Shown one piece after another: positions 10,962 to 22,950 of a stretch of DNA of 64,000 nt (within the stretch, counting starts at the first letter, position 1; every line of letters begins with the position of its first letter). The DNA comes from Macrotrachela quadricornifera (taxonomy: Eukaryota > Rotifera > Eurotatoria > Philodinida > Philodinidae), in the NCBI GenBank assembly GCA_022393335.1, contig JAJEKB010021601.1:1863083-1927082 (forward strand), given 5' to 3'. The notes beneath the pieces are model-generated. The model saw nothing but the letters and a program-made list of their open reading frames with translations. It was not told the origin of the DNA and searched no databases. The translations under genes were made by a program, and so were the position numbers.

Positions 10962-13637
10962 CAGAATAAGTGGGTTCTTGCAACATCCTCAAAAAAGTTA
11001 TAGTTTCCCAAGAACAATGTGTGGAGACGAGATGTTTTTTCAGTTTTTTGTCTTATTTCACCATCATTTTGCCTGCCCGTATACTCGAGACTCTAATTGG
11101 TCAAAAAAAGAAAAAATTTTAGTACAAAGTTGACAAAACTTGCTCATAATACATATTGAAATAGCACCTTTTCAACGGTCGAGTACGGCCCAAAAGCATC
11201 TTTGCTTCCGTAGTACAGTTGCCGAATTGTCTGTGTGCCACATTAATCGTCTATGATTATGAGCTTCGCGACATCCGATGTACATGAAAAATTTAGGCTA
11301 TTACAAGCAGTTTCGAATTCGCAGATTTTTTTGTTACAAGACAAAATTTCTCACGGTTACATGTGTACCACCTTGGTTGTTGCCATAACCCTTAACGCAA
11401 CAGATCCTTATTCAGATAATGAGGAAAAAATGTCCGAAATAGAAAAAAGAATTGTAGAAAAAGTTGTGAACGGAAAATTAGATAGCTACACCGCAAGGTG
11501 AGAAGAAAGAGGTACTTGTGGGAGCAAAATATAGTAGTTTTTTCCCCACTAGGATTCGGGTTCATAACAGTCAAACACCTGCTGTCTTTGGTTCCTTTTA
11601 TAGTTTTCCTTCCCACTATAGTCCACCTATTCATACTGCATCCGTCTGATTGTTTAGGAGATGGTGCTAATGAAAACGTCAACAGCCACGTGTTTGAGTT
11701 GCTGTTTCATTTGTAGTGTTCTTTTATTGTTTGAATGATTTGTCGTTTTAATCTTTTTTTTGTGAAATATCCAAGACTGAAAGAAAAGAGAGGAAGGAAA
11801 AATAAAGATGCGCGTAAACCTGCACAGTGAAAAGATCGCGAACACAGACTTTATCAATCTCATTTTTGTTACTTCAGTGGCACTAAGTAGGAAGAAAAGA
11901 AAAAACTCGAAGCTTAAGTTTCGCTTCAGACATATGTCTGTGAAATGTTGCAAATTGCAGAAGCATTTACTTTTTATGCTCTTTTGCCACTCTATAGTCT
12001 CACTTATACTCTGGAGCTGTATTGAAAAGAGGTGAAGATCAATTAGTGAGAGAAGAGGAAAGCAAAAAAAAGAAAATTCTCTGCCTTCTTTCAACTACGG
12101 CACGCACACTTTCGACTGTACGCGTAGGATTTGAATCAGATTCTTGTAAAGAAACTTCTGAAAATTTGATAGACTGAAATTGCCTTCTGATTCTCGATTT
12201 TTGTCGTTTCTCCAAGATACGTTATTGTCACTAAAGGTTTCGTTCTCTACTTTGATGACGGCTTGACAAGTAAATATTTTTCCCTTTTCATTCTTATCGT
12301 GACTAGATATTTACCTTGTCAATTGCACAACTGCGTCATTTTTTTTCCTACTATAAGAAAGAGAGACTTGTGTCTATACATTTTCATAATCATCGAGCCA
12401 AACAAACAGCTTGCGAATCACATTTGAGTAAGTTTAGAGCTTTTCTTCCATTCCCACAATTACAGGTACCCTGTTAAGTCGAGGGCGTAAAACTGTTTCG
12501 TTTTTTTTGAAAAGTTCGAGATCTTCTCTGTGACTCCTTTACAGACATAACCTTCAAAAGCAGGGATCTACATCCTCCTAGGTGATTTCTTTTTCAAGCG
12601 TTTGCCTTCCAGTAAAAATGAATAAAAAATGACTAGTGCGACGAAACTTTTTTTATGCTGCACCACGCTGATAACAAACGAATTACATTCCCCTAGAATT
12701 TACTTGCTCTTCGTAGCACAGAGCTCATTGTTTCGCATTTTCAACATTCTTCAATGCTTTATGTGCAACAAATGTGATTATGCACATCTGCTTAAAATCT
12801 GTGATACACACACTGTTTTCAGCCTATGATCTTTATTAACCTGTGAGACGAATTTGTCGCTGACCGCCACACATAGAATCGTCCGGGAAATCACGAAATT
12901 TCAGAAATGTGCATTTTCCGAACTTTCCATTTTGAAATAATTCCAAAGTAACCAATTTTTTTCCTAAATTCACATCCTGAGGTGACTCACTTTTTTGATG
13001 TAATGCGTCTGTTACTAAGTTATGAACAATATTTAGCCCCAACTAGGTCTACTCAGCTGAGGACATTACATCTTTAGTAGACGTATTGTAGAATGAGAAT
13101 GAAAGTGCCTCAAGTGCCCGATCGCTTTATATCTCAAACTAGGCGGACATTCGGTAATCGAGAGTGGTGATTCCGAATATAACAATGTTTTGGTGCTAGG
13201 CCTTCGGAGACCGCGTTCACTGAAAAACAGGATTATAGGTGGAACACTTTTTTTGCGAAAAAAGAATTTCTGAAGGCGAGAACTTGAAAATATAGGAAAG
13301 CAACCGTTAAACAAAGCGCCGTAACCACGTAGAACGCGAATATCCATTCAAGAAACTCTGTTCTCCCTAAAATTTTCGGAAATCTATTGATATTTGATCC
13401 GCAGTCAACTGAGTTAGCTCGCTATCACTTTTCGTTTCCGAGGTAAGTTTACAGTACAGAGGCTTTCCCGAACGGCTCACTATGTGAGAAAATCGCTTTT
13501 CAAGAGACTCAAAAACGTGTTGATATAGATAATCTTACATGCTGATCATCGTCGTAATGATACTTTCTTGTTTAGATTCGAAGAACACATCTAAACACTA
13601 TTTCTCTGATAATTGATATACCAATTCCTTTTGAAAA
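10962..13637. other. intergenic, no gene recognised
   Basis: Several short open frames exist on both strands (for example 11253-11501, 82 codons, plus). None has a recognisable domain or supporting signals. Base composition is slightly less AT-rich than in neighbouring stretches. Confidence 0.4.
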
Positions 13638-13865
13638 ATGAGTTATGTTCATCGAAAAGCTGGTCCAAGTGGTGAACCAATGTTACATTTCATCATGTGT
13701 CCTAGTAGAAAGGAAGCTGAAGAGCAAGCTAGAAGAGCGAGTAATCATCATCAATCACCCATCCATCACAGTGCACATGGCCCTGGTCAATATCCACACT
13801 ATCATCCAGTTGATGCAAAAGGAGAAATAAAGAAGGATGGAACTCATTATGGATATTCACCATAG
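13638..13865 (+). CDS. small His-rich HYHP-motif protein
   Basis: A 75-residue frame begins ATG in AAAAATGA context and stops at TAG. The N-terminal half has a basic/acidic helix (SRKEAEEQARRAS). The second half is histidine-rich with an evenly spaced pattern: PIHHSAHGPGQYPHYHP, then D-A-K-G, then GTHYGY at the end. I recall small ORFs and toxin C-termini in bacteria and protists with a similar P-H-x-H-P...G-x-H-Y pattern but cannot name the family, so no function is assigned. Codon use is less A/T-biased than in the large ART genes. An AATAAA signal lies about 65 bp after the stop. Horizontal origin is possible but not shown. Confidence 0.6.
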   Translation: MSYVHRKAGPSGEPMLHFIMCPSRKEAEEQARRASNHHQSPIHHSAHGPGQYPHYHPVDAKGEIKKDGTHYGYSP

Positions 13866-16800
13866 AGCAACCTCACCAATTATTTAAAGTTTTTTGTGAA
13901 TTGCACTTTCTTTTAATTTTATTTCTTAGAAATAAACAAGAATGACTTTAGAAGCTTACGTCCTTCGACAAAATTGTAAAAATTTTCATCCTTCGTGCTA
14001 AAGAATGGAAAGAATAATTTAACAGTTTTGTCTTAAAAGACAGATGTCATTGCCAGAAACTCGAGATCAAAGTTAGATAATCAATTTAATGTTAGAGGAG
14101 TCCAGACTGAAATCACTTCGGTTTCTAATACAAAATAGCGATGATACCAATGATTCACATTTTTTCCCTTCTTCAGAGTCTAGCTCTGTTTCAATTCTGT
14201 TTAGACTACTCAGAATATAAATCCTAAATGCAAGTGAAACGAACAAATCGTAGAAAACTTTATTAGCCACGAACTTTCTTTCCTACATATTTTTACTGGA
14301 ACTTAATGGACATTTTGGGTTTATTGTCTAATAAAATGAAAGTTTTCTATTGCAAAACAAGAAGCATAAACTGTTTTGATGTTCGATATTCTTTTTACAA
14401 TCAGTTCACAAGACAAAAAACTAATCCGCAGTTTTTTCTCCGTGCTTAAGAGTCAGTTTTTGAGAAAGTGGTATTACAGCGGGAGCTTGACTTCTCAGAT
14501 TTGGCTGAAATTTTTACCAGAGATGCCAGACGTCGTGTCTAGTAGCCACAAAAAATTTCAGCTCGATCGGACCAACTTTCCTTACTATTGCCCACTGGCA
14601 AAGTTAAAAAACCGAAGATGCTTATAAATGGAGTTAAGGTGATTTCCTACCTGGAAAGTTCTTTCCATGAACATTTACTCACCTTTGGATTCCTTATCAA
14701 ATTCTGCATCTAGGCATGCACCGAGCCCGAGCTGCCCGAATTCACTTCAGGGTCACCAAATTAAAATTTTAGACAGCAAGAATTTTTTTTCAAGAATCAG
14801 GGGTTTATCAGTAGAAATATTTTTCTAAATCAGGAGAAAAATCAGGAGACTTTTTTCAAATTCAGAAGGTCATCTATGAGATTTTTGCTAGACAAATAGT
14901 ATCTTTATGATGAGATTTTCACGTTTTCTTGTTTTCTGTTGAGCTCAATGGAAAATTTTTATTGTTTATATACAATAACATCTCCAACTCCACTGTTTAC
15001 AATACAAAACTTGATAATACTAGCAACATGTAGTACTGTTTAGACCTAGTACAGTTCACAGTTCTAAATATAGAGGAATTGGTCAAAAGAACTGGGTACA
15101 CAGTTCTTTCGAAAGGAACTGATCTGCACCTGCCAGTTCTTTGAAAGGAACTGATGCTTAAATCATACCAAAAGTAGTGAGAGTGACGCATTAAAACCGT
15201 TTAGTAAATTTAAAGAAACTTTCTTTCTATATAATCTGATAGAGAAAGAATGCTCTATTTTTCTATGCTATTTGATCGTACTTCAGCTGATATTATAATA
15301 ATAAGATTTCGATAAAATCTATTTCGTTAGGATATGCACTGGTTATATTAACATTCATCAATATAAATATTGATCAGTTTTTTTGAATGACTTTTGATAC
15401 GAACAAAGTGAGGAGCTGCACTTTTTAACATTACAAAAATCAGATAATGACGCATTGAACCATTTATTAGAAGCTTTTCGGACCTACTTTTTATAAGGCT
15501 GCCAATTGATCTTATCAAGTACACGACTATCTCACATATTGTTCCTAGTGAATTTTTAATAATAAGATACACATTCAAATCAATACTCAAAGATCTAGAA
15601 ACTGCGGAGAATTCACATATTTATATTAAATTATTCTTGAAAAATATATATTTTAATCAGGTCTTCCAACCAACTTTCTATAAATTTCTATCAAAATAAA
15701 TGTGAAAACGTCGGATTTCAATCCGAGTGTTATGCATACTTCATAAAGTTAAAATAATTGACGACAGATTCATTTTCATCGAACTGTCTAAAAACCATCT
15801 ATCTCGAGTTTATGATCAGCATTTTGACCTTATCTCGTCAACGCATTGACCATTTCGGCTCTGGGACATCTCAATTGGACAGAAAACAGTTTAGTCTACA
15901 AATTTATTCTGCTCAAGTGAGAAAGTTATGAGATAAAAGAAGTGCTAGAATCCAAAAACTGCTTAAATCCGAAGCAATATTACATTGCGGGAGGTGGTAT
16001 TTTGGATTTTTCTCACGTGTTGCACGAGATCTTAGGCTTATTTTTCTGCAAGACATATATCTCATCATAACACATTTTTTGTCACTAAATTGTAAGAATA
16101 AAATTCCTAGGCAGCCAAGCTAGCATGGATGACACTGTAGTCGATCCTATCTAGTGATCATTGAATCAACTCCTAGAGTAATTGAATATCTTTAGAAATC
16201 ACAGAAATCGACTTCACATTAGCTCAGCTTAGAAAACTGGGTAGGAGGAGTTAGTTAAAAATGGATTTGGGATTGTATCTAGCGAGGTTATGGTCATAGG
16301 TAACCTCATGGATCTATTAGATATATACGATACACAGAGACATCAGCATTTTCATAATAATCCACCAATTTTAATAGCTATCGAGTTTGGATTTTTTCCA
16401 TTTGATAACTCTTTTTAGTAGCGATATAACCATGCATCTAGAACACCCCAAAACCACTAGTCATCCAAGACATATTTAGGTACACCGGTCTCAGGATACA
16501 GATTTTTTGCATTTTGGGACTCTGTTTACGTAATTTTCCCTTAAAAAGCTGCGATTTGATTCAAAACTAATATCATATTCGGAACCAGCGTTAAGAACTG
16601 AGTCGATTCATATATATTTTAAATGATTGTGAGAAAAGAAATTTTTTTGAAAATATCCCTGTACCTCGTTAGGAATGGTCTGCTCAATAATGGCAATTTT
16701 TTCGGTAACTCAACTATTCCTTGACGGATTCGTCTCATCTTCGAACTCGACCGAGATATTGATGAGACAATTCTGTGCACAAAATTTCAGCTCAATCGAA

Positions 16801-16984
16801 TGTAATTAGGAAGAATTATCGTGTAAACGGACGGTCGGACGGCAGAACACACTGACCAATTCTAAAGTGTATTCACTTTTTGAGTACACAAAAAAAAGCT
16901 GCGTTATTTACAGTTTGTCAAGCAGCGTGCGTACGTAATACTTGAATTATCCTCCAATATATAGATGCAAGATAGTTAACAAAT
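13866..16984. other. intergenic with degraded repeats
   Basis: No gene recognised. ACCAAAAGTAGT at about 15168 followed by about 140 bp resembles the left end of the element at 51984, so a partial copy lies at about 15165-15310. The phrases TTTCAGCTCGATCGGACC (14560) and TTTCAGCTCAATCGAATG (16786), the latter followed by an ACGGACGGTCGGACGG run, are related and probably come from one old dispersed repeat. Confidence 0.45.
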
Positions 16985-17260
16985 ATACCGGATGATAGAC
17001 AATTTTAAGCTCTATCAGAATCTATAACTGCCTTTTCGAAAAAAAAATTTCTCATAGAAATAATGAGTTCAAAAAGAAAACTCCAAAGTGCCGAAAAATG
17101 CAGATTTTTCGTATTTGTCACTTTACAGTATTTTCATTGTATTGAAATTGTTTTCAATACAATGAATGTAAGAAAATACGTAAATATACATGGTGATAGA
17201 GAATTTCAAGCTCTATCAGAATATAAGATTGCTTTTTTTAAAAAGGTAATTATATAATGA
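16985..17260. repeat. duplicated ~190-bp segment with internal palindrome
   Basis: GATAGACAATTTTAAGCTC (about 16993) and GATAGAGAATTTCAAGCTC (about 17195) begin two similar stretches in direct orientation. Between them CATTGTATTGAAA and its inverse TTTCAATACAATG form a hairpin at about 17135-17167. Confidence 0.5.
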
Positions 17261-17814
17261 TAAAAAATTTAAAAAATAAATTTTGATGACAGTGACAAAA
17301 TCAAGTTTTGGAAATCGCATTTTCATTGCATCTTCATTTCACTTGATTAATTTTTCACCATATAAAAGCCAGATATGATCAAAAGGCATATTTTGATAGA
17401 GCTCGACGAGGGCTATCGAATGGCATAATTAGTTTCCCAATAAGTCGTTTTCGAGTGTAAAAAAGGTTAAACAAAGTGTCTAACTTTGGCTTTCCGGGGG
17501 TATATAATAAAGATAACATCACAGAAGGCTGAAAATCGAAAGATAGAGTGAAAACAAATGCTTCATCAGTCGAAGGGAAAGAAAATGCGATGTTAATATT
17601 ACCGTCGTATATGAAAATTTCTACTGTCAATACAATAATTGATGATCCAGATTGATTAGATATGTTCAATGAAAATGTATGCAAAATTCAAATACATCAT
17701 ATAAAGAAGGGAAAAATACATTCTTTTTCATTTTCATGCCCTACCATATAAAAGGCTAATATTTTGCATACTTACTTAAATCAACTCAGGCTATCTATTA
17801 GTAAAAGATATGGG

Positions 17815-17990
17815 TCTTTGTGGCTCTTCGTGGATTTGAAAAAATTGTTTTCATCGGAAAACTTTTTTAACATTTAACCATTTTGGGTCTTCGTGGGTCT
17901 TCGTGGGTCTTCGTACAATCAGCTCGATGAGCTCTATCTGCTGGTCGTGTCAATTCTCGACTTGGGGATCTTCGTGGGTCTTCGCTCGTT
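17815..17990. repeat. GGGTCTTCGT short tandem repeats
   Basis: GGGTCTTCGTGGGTCTTCGT occurs as three tandem units at 17885-17915. Isolated units occur at about 17815-17830 and 17970-17985, indicating a degenerate 10-bp satellite. Confidence 0.65.
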
Positions 17991-18035
17991 TTACAAATAC
18001 CCTAAAAAAATATTCACTTTCAGAAAAAATTTATA

Positions 18036-18100
18036 GGGGGGAGGGGTATTGCACCCCTGTGCCCCTCCCCCCCCCCCCAGTGGTTACGCCACTATGCAGT
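18036..18100. repeat. hAT-like element terminus with poly-C tract
   Basis: GGGGTATTGCACCCCTGTGC is followed by a C13 run and AGTGGTTACGCCACT, a short inverted repeat. A related end occurs at about 38540-38582, and an inverted version (AGTGGTGTAACC...GCAATGCCCC) at about 36947-36988. CAGTGG-type ends recall hAT elements, but no target duplication was identified here. Confidence 0.45.
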
Positions 18101-18588
18101 ATCATAGAGCAGGCATATTACTATGTATTTGCACAGTAAAACTTTCAAAACTATGGATTTTATCGAAGTAAAGATCTTGTGGTCAGAACTTTTGGTATAT
18201 CCTAAGTAATATAAGTTTTGATGTAGATGAGCTGCTGAAAAGCAAGAGTTGGAAGTAGCAGTGTGAGTTTGTCTTTTTCTTCGAAAGATCGATCTATCCG
18301 CTTATGGAATAGTCGATCGTCATCGTTGTATCCTACCACTCACCCAATTAGCAAATCAATTAATTCGATATAGTTCATTGATAATTCAAAAACTTTTGCC
18401 TCATCCTTAGTTTTTACTCTGATGAGACAACTAACTCTTCTGTAAAAGTTCCAGTCTTCTCACTGAAGTTCACTTTATACACTTCAGATAAAATGATAAA
18501 GCAATAGATTCTTGTATGCATGAAAGAGAAGAATAAACAGTAAGCTCAAAGATCTGTTTGATAACATCGGAGCATTCGATAGGTTCGT
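18101..18588. other. intergenic, nothing recognised
   Basis: No domain or repeat boundary seen. This may include 3' UTR of the minus-strand gene at 18589. Confidence 0.4.
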
Positions 18589-18837
18589 CTAAACGGCAAT
18601 AGAATGTTTCTGTCCGTGCGATTTTTGTTCATATGCGAGTACTGTCGATTCGAGTTTTTTCATCACTTGCTCTATATTTTGAACAATTTGCCGGCGCTCC
18701 ATTTTGACATTGGGATGTAAAGCAAATAGCTCATCACATCGCATCATCATTTGCAAAGCTTGTTTTTTGATTTCTTTGAACCCATGATCATCACGCTTAA
18801 AATCTCCTTCTTTGAATTTGTCGATTCGTATGCCCAT
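18589..18837 (-). CDS. small helical protein, BAG-domain-like
   Basis: An 82-residue ATG-to-TAG frame predicted to be all helical and highly charged. The segment from about residue 27 to 70 has the spacing of a BAG domain: a first helix with LQMMMRCDELFALHP, then basic ERRQIVQNIEQVMKKLEST matching the R..RK.LV..IQ...K.LD pattern that contacts the Hsp70 ATPase domain. If so, it would be a stand-alone BAG nucleotide-exchange co-chaperone, shorter than most family members. A splice acceptor-like TTTTAG lies just upstream of the ATG, suggesting an intron in the leader or a missing first exon. The alternative is an unrelated coiled coil. Confidence 0.45.
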   Translation of the reverse strand: MGIRIDKFKEGDFKRDDHGFKEIKKQALQMMMRCDELFALHPNVKMERRQIVQNIEQVMKKLESTVLAYEQKSHGQKHSIAV

Positions 18838-19964
18838 CGAAATAACTTCCTAAAACTCAAAAGAAAAGAAAGATGTACAGTTGGATTAATCGTGCCGAAT
18901 CTGAATCACCTGTGACTTTACTAGGTTCATGAAAGGTAATACACAGAGTCTAACTGAGACGAAATCCTTGCGCAGTTTTGACTCATATTTAAACTATATC
19001 CTGACAATATTCAGAATAAAAAAACGTTAAGCCAAGTTTTTCCTCAGGCTTCTTTCCGAAGACATTGAATCTAAAGTTGGGTCTTCAACGGATCTTTGGA
19101 GCTATCTATTTTTAAATGAGTATTTCGCACTTACAAGCGAACAACTCGAATCTTCTTTGAACTAGTGTACGAAAACTGCTGTTTTTCCACTTGTAGTCCA
19201 TTGTATTCTATTTTTCTCTATAAGGATTTGGACTTGGCTTAACTGAAACCAAAGTGGCAAAAAGGGCCACGGTTAATAAAGAACTGTTTTCTTCTCGGCA
19301 AAGTGAGAGGGCGATTTGCGGCATCTGTGCAATGCTATCAAATAAAAATCAATATAGTCTTTTTTCTTTCAAATTGGTAATGTCATTCAATGCAAGATGT
19401 GTTCAAGCTTCTATATTTCTGCTTCGAAGAATCAGACACGTGCTCGCATAAAATCTTGTCATCTGTCAAATAATATCTATTCATTGCTACAATCTCTTAT
19501 TAGCACACTGACTTGGCAACGAAAGCGAAGTTGTAGCTCAACATCGTTTAGCATCGTCTGTGGTGATTGTTCTGATTGTGCGCGATAAATAACAATACCC
19601 ATATATCTTATAATAAACAAGTATTTTTAATACAACCACAAAAGACCTACTTTGAAGCAGCCTTCCGATCTAAAATATCTGATAAGTTCTAAACATAAAT
19701 AATAAACTCATGGACAAGCGATGTCGTCCGACAGGAACCTTCTTAGTTGCTTTTGGAGTTATATCTCTGTACCATCGATGCCGATAGAATTCGATGAAAC
19801 AAGAGAAAAAAACGAAATCTCTCCATAGTCTAGAGACTAAAAGTGATCATCGCAGCATCGAATTTTGATCTGAAAATTTTAATAAAAATGAATGTGTTTC
19901 TGAATGTATTGAATTCGAACAAATTTTTCAGTTGCTAGACAAAGGCATATATGTAATACTTGAA
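18838..19964. other. intergenic, no gene recognised
   Basis: Short frames at 19254-19588 lack any recognisable domain. This may contain leader exon(s) of the 18589-18837 gene. Confidence 0.4.
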
Positions 19965-20130
19965 ACTTGAATTCAAGTATTCAACTATTCAACTATTCAA
20001 GTATTCGAAGAGGGAGAGTGCGCAATGCTGGAAGAGGGAGAGTGCGCAATGCTGGAAGAGGGCGTAGCAGCACCATACCGGGGGGCAGCTGAGGGTGATC
20101 GAATAGTTGAATAGTTGAATAGATGAATCG
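19965..20130. repeat. TTGAATA/TATTCAA microsatellite with 28-bp tandem duplication
   Basis: CTATTCAACTATTCAAGTAT units at 19978-20005 and the inverse GAATAGTTGAATAGTTGAAT at 20100-20125 flank two and a half copies of GAAGAGGGAGAGTGCGCAAT-GCTG. The microsatellite resumes after the foldback element at 21119, so that element inserted into it. Confidence 0.7.
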
Positions 20131-20137
20131 CTGAATA

Positions 20138-21118
20138 ACGGGTGCGACAGAATAAATGATCCTCTTAGTATTTTAGAGATTTCTCCCTTATTTTTTCTCA
20201 CGATTAAGAAATTTTTCTACCAAACGATGCAGCTTGAAATTCTCTACAAAACCAAATACTTTTAAAATGACAAACTTACTTCAAAGTTATTTGAAAAAAA
20301 TGAAAACAAAAAACATACAAAATGCTCTACTTTCCAACTACTGAGGCATTATGAATGATCATAGTATGCGTGTAATTTTTATCACTTCACCATATTGAAA
20401 ATACGAACCATACGAAAAGATACAGCATGAAAGCTGTACAAATTACACAGGACCGATTATTTAATAATTGCATTTTTCGTTTTCACAATGGATAGAATTT
20501 TGAGCAATCGGATTTTGACTGCATGAAAATGAATTTTTTAAAGTGCACGATGAATTTGATTTTTCTTATTTCATCTTGTTATTATCTGATATACTTCATT
20601 AAAAAGAAATGAAATATGCCACAAGATGCAGCGTGAAAAGTTCTACAGTTTACCAAGAACAATCACAAGAAAATAAGATGGGAAAAAAATTAATTCAGCG
20701 TGCATTTTTAAAAAATTCATTTCCATCTGGTCAAAATCTGACTGTTCAAAGTTATGACCATTTTGAGATTGGAAGGTGCAGTTATTAAATAATCAGTCTT
20801 ACGTAAATTGTACAGCTTTTCACGCTGTATCATTTCATATGTTTCCTTCTTTTAGTGCAATGAAATAAGTAATGAAAATCTGGAATACAAAATATAGCCA
20901 TTCGGTGTGCCTATTCAATTAGAAAGTAGAGCATTTTGTATGTTTTTACTTTTCATCTTTTTTTAAATATTTCTGAAACAGATTTTCATCTTAAAAGTAT
21001 ATGATTTTGTAGAGAATTTCAAGCTGCATCGTTTAGTAAAAAAATTTCTTAATAGTAAGAAAAAATAGCATAGAAATCTCTAAAATACTAAGAGGATCAT
21101 TTATTCTGCCGCACCCGT
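20138..21118. mobile_element. foldback element with nested palindromes
   Basis: ACGGGTGCGACAGAATAAAT at 20138 is inverted as ATTTATTCTGCCGCACCCGT ending at 21118, with TA on both flanks. The outer arms are about 200 bp. Inside is a second inverted pair: AGATACAGCATGAAAGCTGT near 20418 and ACAGCTTTTCACGCTGTATC near 20811. There is no coding capacity. Related pieces lie at 7818-7935, 37341-37852, 52195-52450 and 53390-53430, so the family is abundant. The TA target suggests Tc1/mariner-type mobilisation. Confidence 0.7.
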
Positions 21119-21195
21119 TAGTTGAATAGTTGAATAGCTGAATACTTGAAGTAATAGTTGAATACTTGAATTCAACTTTCAAGTTTGACACTACT
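21119..21195. repeat. GTTGAATA microsatellite continuation
   Basis: GTTGAATAGTTGAATAGCTG and related units run to AATTCAACTTTCAAGTTTGA. The same tail, TTGAATTCAACTTTAAAGTT plus TGACACTACT, recurs at about 45591-45622, so it is part of a dispersed repeat. Confidence 0.6.
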
Positions 21196-21903
21196 GGACA
21201 AAGGATGTAAAGCTCCGATTTCCCAGAAAACTGGATATCTTGGATAAAACACATTTTTCTATTGAGAGTACCAAGTTAAAACTCGCGAGGCAGCTGCGAC
21301 GACTCCATAAGCCAATTCAAAAAAGGAACACGTTTTGCGATTCATTAACCAATTCTTTCATATGGTGTGAGAAAGTGAACATCGGTTACTGTCGAAAAAC
21401 ATCTATGAGCTTCGAACTAGACAGAAAACAGCAAGTAAATCGAATTGAAATAAGTTGTATTCCAACATACTCATTCATGCTATGTTTAAAAATGTTTAAA
21501 ACAAGCTTCGAGCTATATGCAAGATTTTCTCTATGTAACTCGTTCAATACAGTTCTCTTCTAGTAAAAAACGCTTAGCTGACTAGCTTTTAAAAATACTG
21601 CACTGTCGAGCTCAACAATTTCTCAAATACTTGTGTACTGTGTACTACCTCGTCAGGTTTATGCCAATATGAGGACGCGACATCAATGAAAGAAGCTTAT
21701 GCTACAACTCCGTTTCGTGAAATCAATAAGGTTTTTAAATTGCGAAAATGGTTCAGGTAATCGTGTTTTTCTTGCGATTTCAAGATTTCTACATACGAAG
21801 TTTTGCTTTTGACTACCTTCATAAAATTTAAAACAAACTTCGAAAGCACAAAAAAACCGAAACTAGGAAATGAGTGGATCCTGATTCCTATATCTTGAAA
21901 TTC
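21196..21903. other. intergenic, no gene recognised
   Basis: A short plus-strand stretch at about 21660-21757 is open and ends at a good donor (TTCAG/GTAATC), but it is too short to call. The downstream exon(s) of the minus-strand gene at 21951-22950 should lie here or further left; I could not place them. Confidence 0.35.
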
Positions 21904-21950
21904 TTACAAATAGGTGCCGTGTAGACAGCTAAAACAAACGAAGACGTTTA

Positions 21951-22950
21951 CCTCTTTGATTTTCTCCAGTTTTTCCAGAGCGCGTGCGTCTATGTTGTTG
22001 AGTGGGGTGGGATCAATGCGATGTTCAATTGGTTTCTGCTCCGAATTATAGAGAGAACGTGTAGGTACGAGCCGTGGAGGTACTTTTGTATTATCAATGA
22101 ACCTAACGCGCTGTCTGGAGAAATTACCATTGCCTATCTGTGTATTGAGTTGATTGCCTTGTACTTTTCTCGCTTCCTCAATGGCAGTTCTTGTAGAAGA
22201 GGAGTGGTCACTGTTCGGCACATTTTCGTTATGTAGGGCTGTTGTAGTCCGACCATCAAATTCCACTTCTGCCTTTGTAACAAGTTTAAAAAACAATGTA
22301 TCATGTTTGGAATCCGAGTTGTCGATTCTCATCGTTGTGGAATCGTTGGTTTCTCTTACGATATTATTCAGTAACCTATTTGAGCCATTGATTCTCAATG
22401 CATGTATTTCGTTATTATTAGAAGGGAATGCGTCAAAACGTGATCGATCATCACAGAGCCGACACATAACCGCATCAGGATTGGTATTATAGATAATACA
22501 GATTTTTTGATGCAAAAGATATAAGGGGCAAAGGTTTCCATTAAGAAATTCATTAAAAATCAAACAGATTTGTTTGACACAGTCCTTCTGTAACAACTGC
22601 TTAATCACCTTTACATCGGTCACATATACACCTGATATAATCACCGAGAAGGTATTCTTAACTAGTGTCACACTATAATGGAGACGGGTTAATTCGATAA
22701 AGTCGATACAATCGACTGCCGTATCGAATATAGTTAACTGGTTAGCGGCCACCATCTGCCGAACAAATGTCAAATCACGTTCATTTGAGAAAAGATCAAG
22801 CCAAATAATATTGTCGTTCAAAACGTTGTGCGGAATAAACATGGATGGTCGCAGAGTAGTATGATCCGTATCACATTTACCTATGTTTACAAGATGATAA
22901 CATTTACGTAAGACAGGAACGGGGAACAGCGATGAGCGTGATTCCTCCAT
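21951..22950 (-). CDS. protein with bdelloid ART/TPR N-terminal receiver-like domain
   Basis: ATG at 22948-22950 opens a 348-codon frame. The true exon probably ends at 21951, where AAAGAG/GTAAAC is a good splice donor; reading on gives about 16 intronic codons to a stop at 21904. Residues about 46-145 have alternating strands and helices with IIWLDLFSNE, a central FDTAVDCIDFIE, and FSVIISGVYVTDVKVI. This is the layout of the N-terminal alpha/beta domain preceding ART and TPR regions in many bdelloid proteins, also present at residues 53-160 of the protein at 47261. The rest (about 160-330) is polar and low-complexity. No ART or TPR domain is visible in this exon. The domain's function is unknown. 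Confidence 0.6.

Noticed and set aside
11253..11501. 82-codon plus-strand frame with an acidic helix
   Set aside because: No family recognised, no flanking promoter or poly(A) signal, no conserved pattern visible.
21660..21757. Possible plus-strand exon ending at a good splice donor
   Set aside because: Only about 30 codons and no partner exon; chance is a sufficient explanation.
22154..22492. 112-codon plus-strand frame
   Set aside because: Antisense shadow of the 21951-22950 gene.
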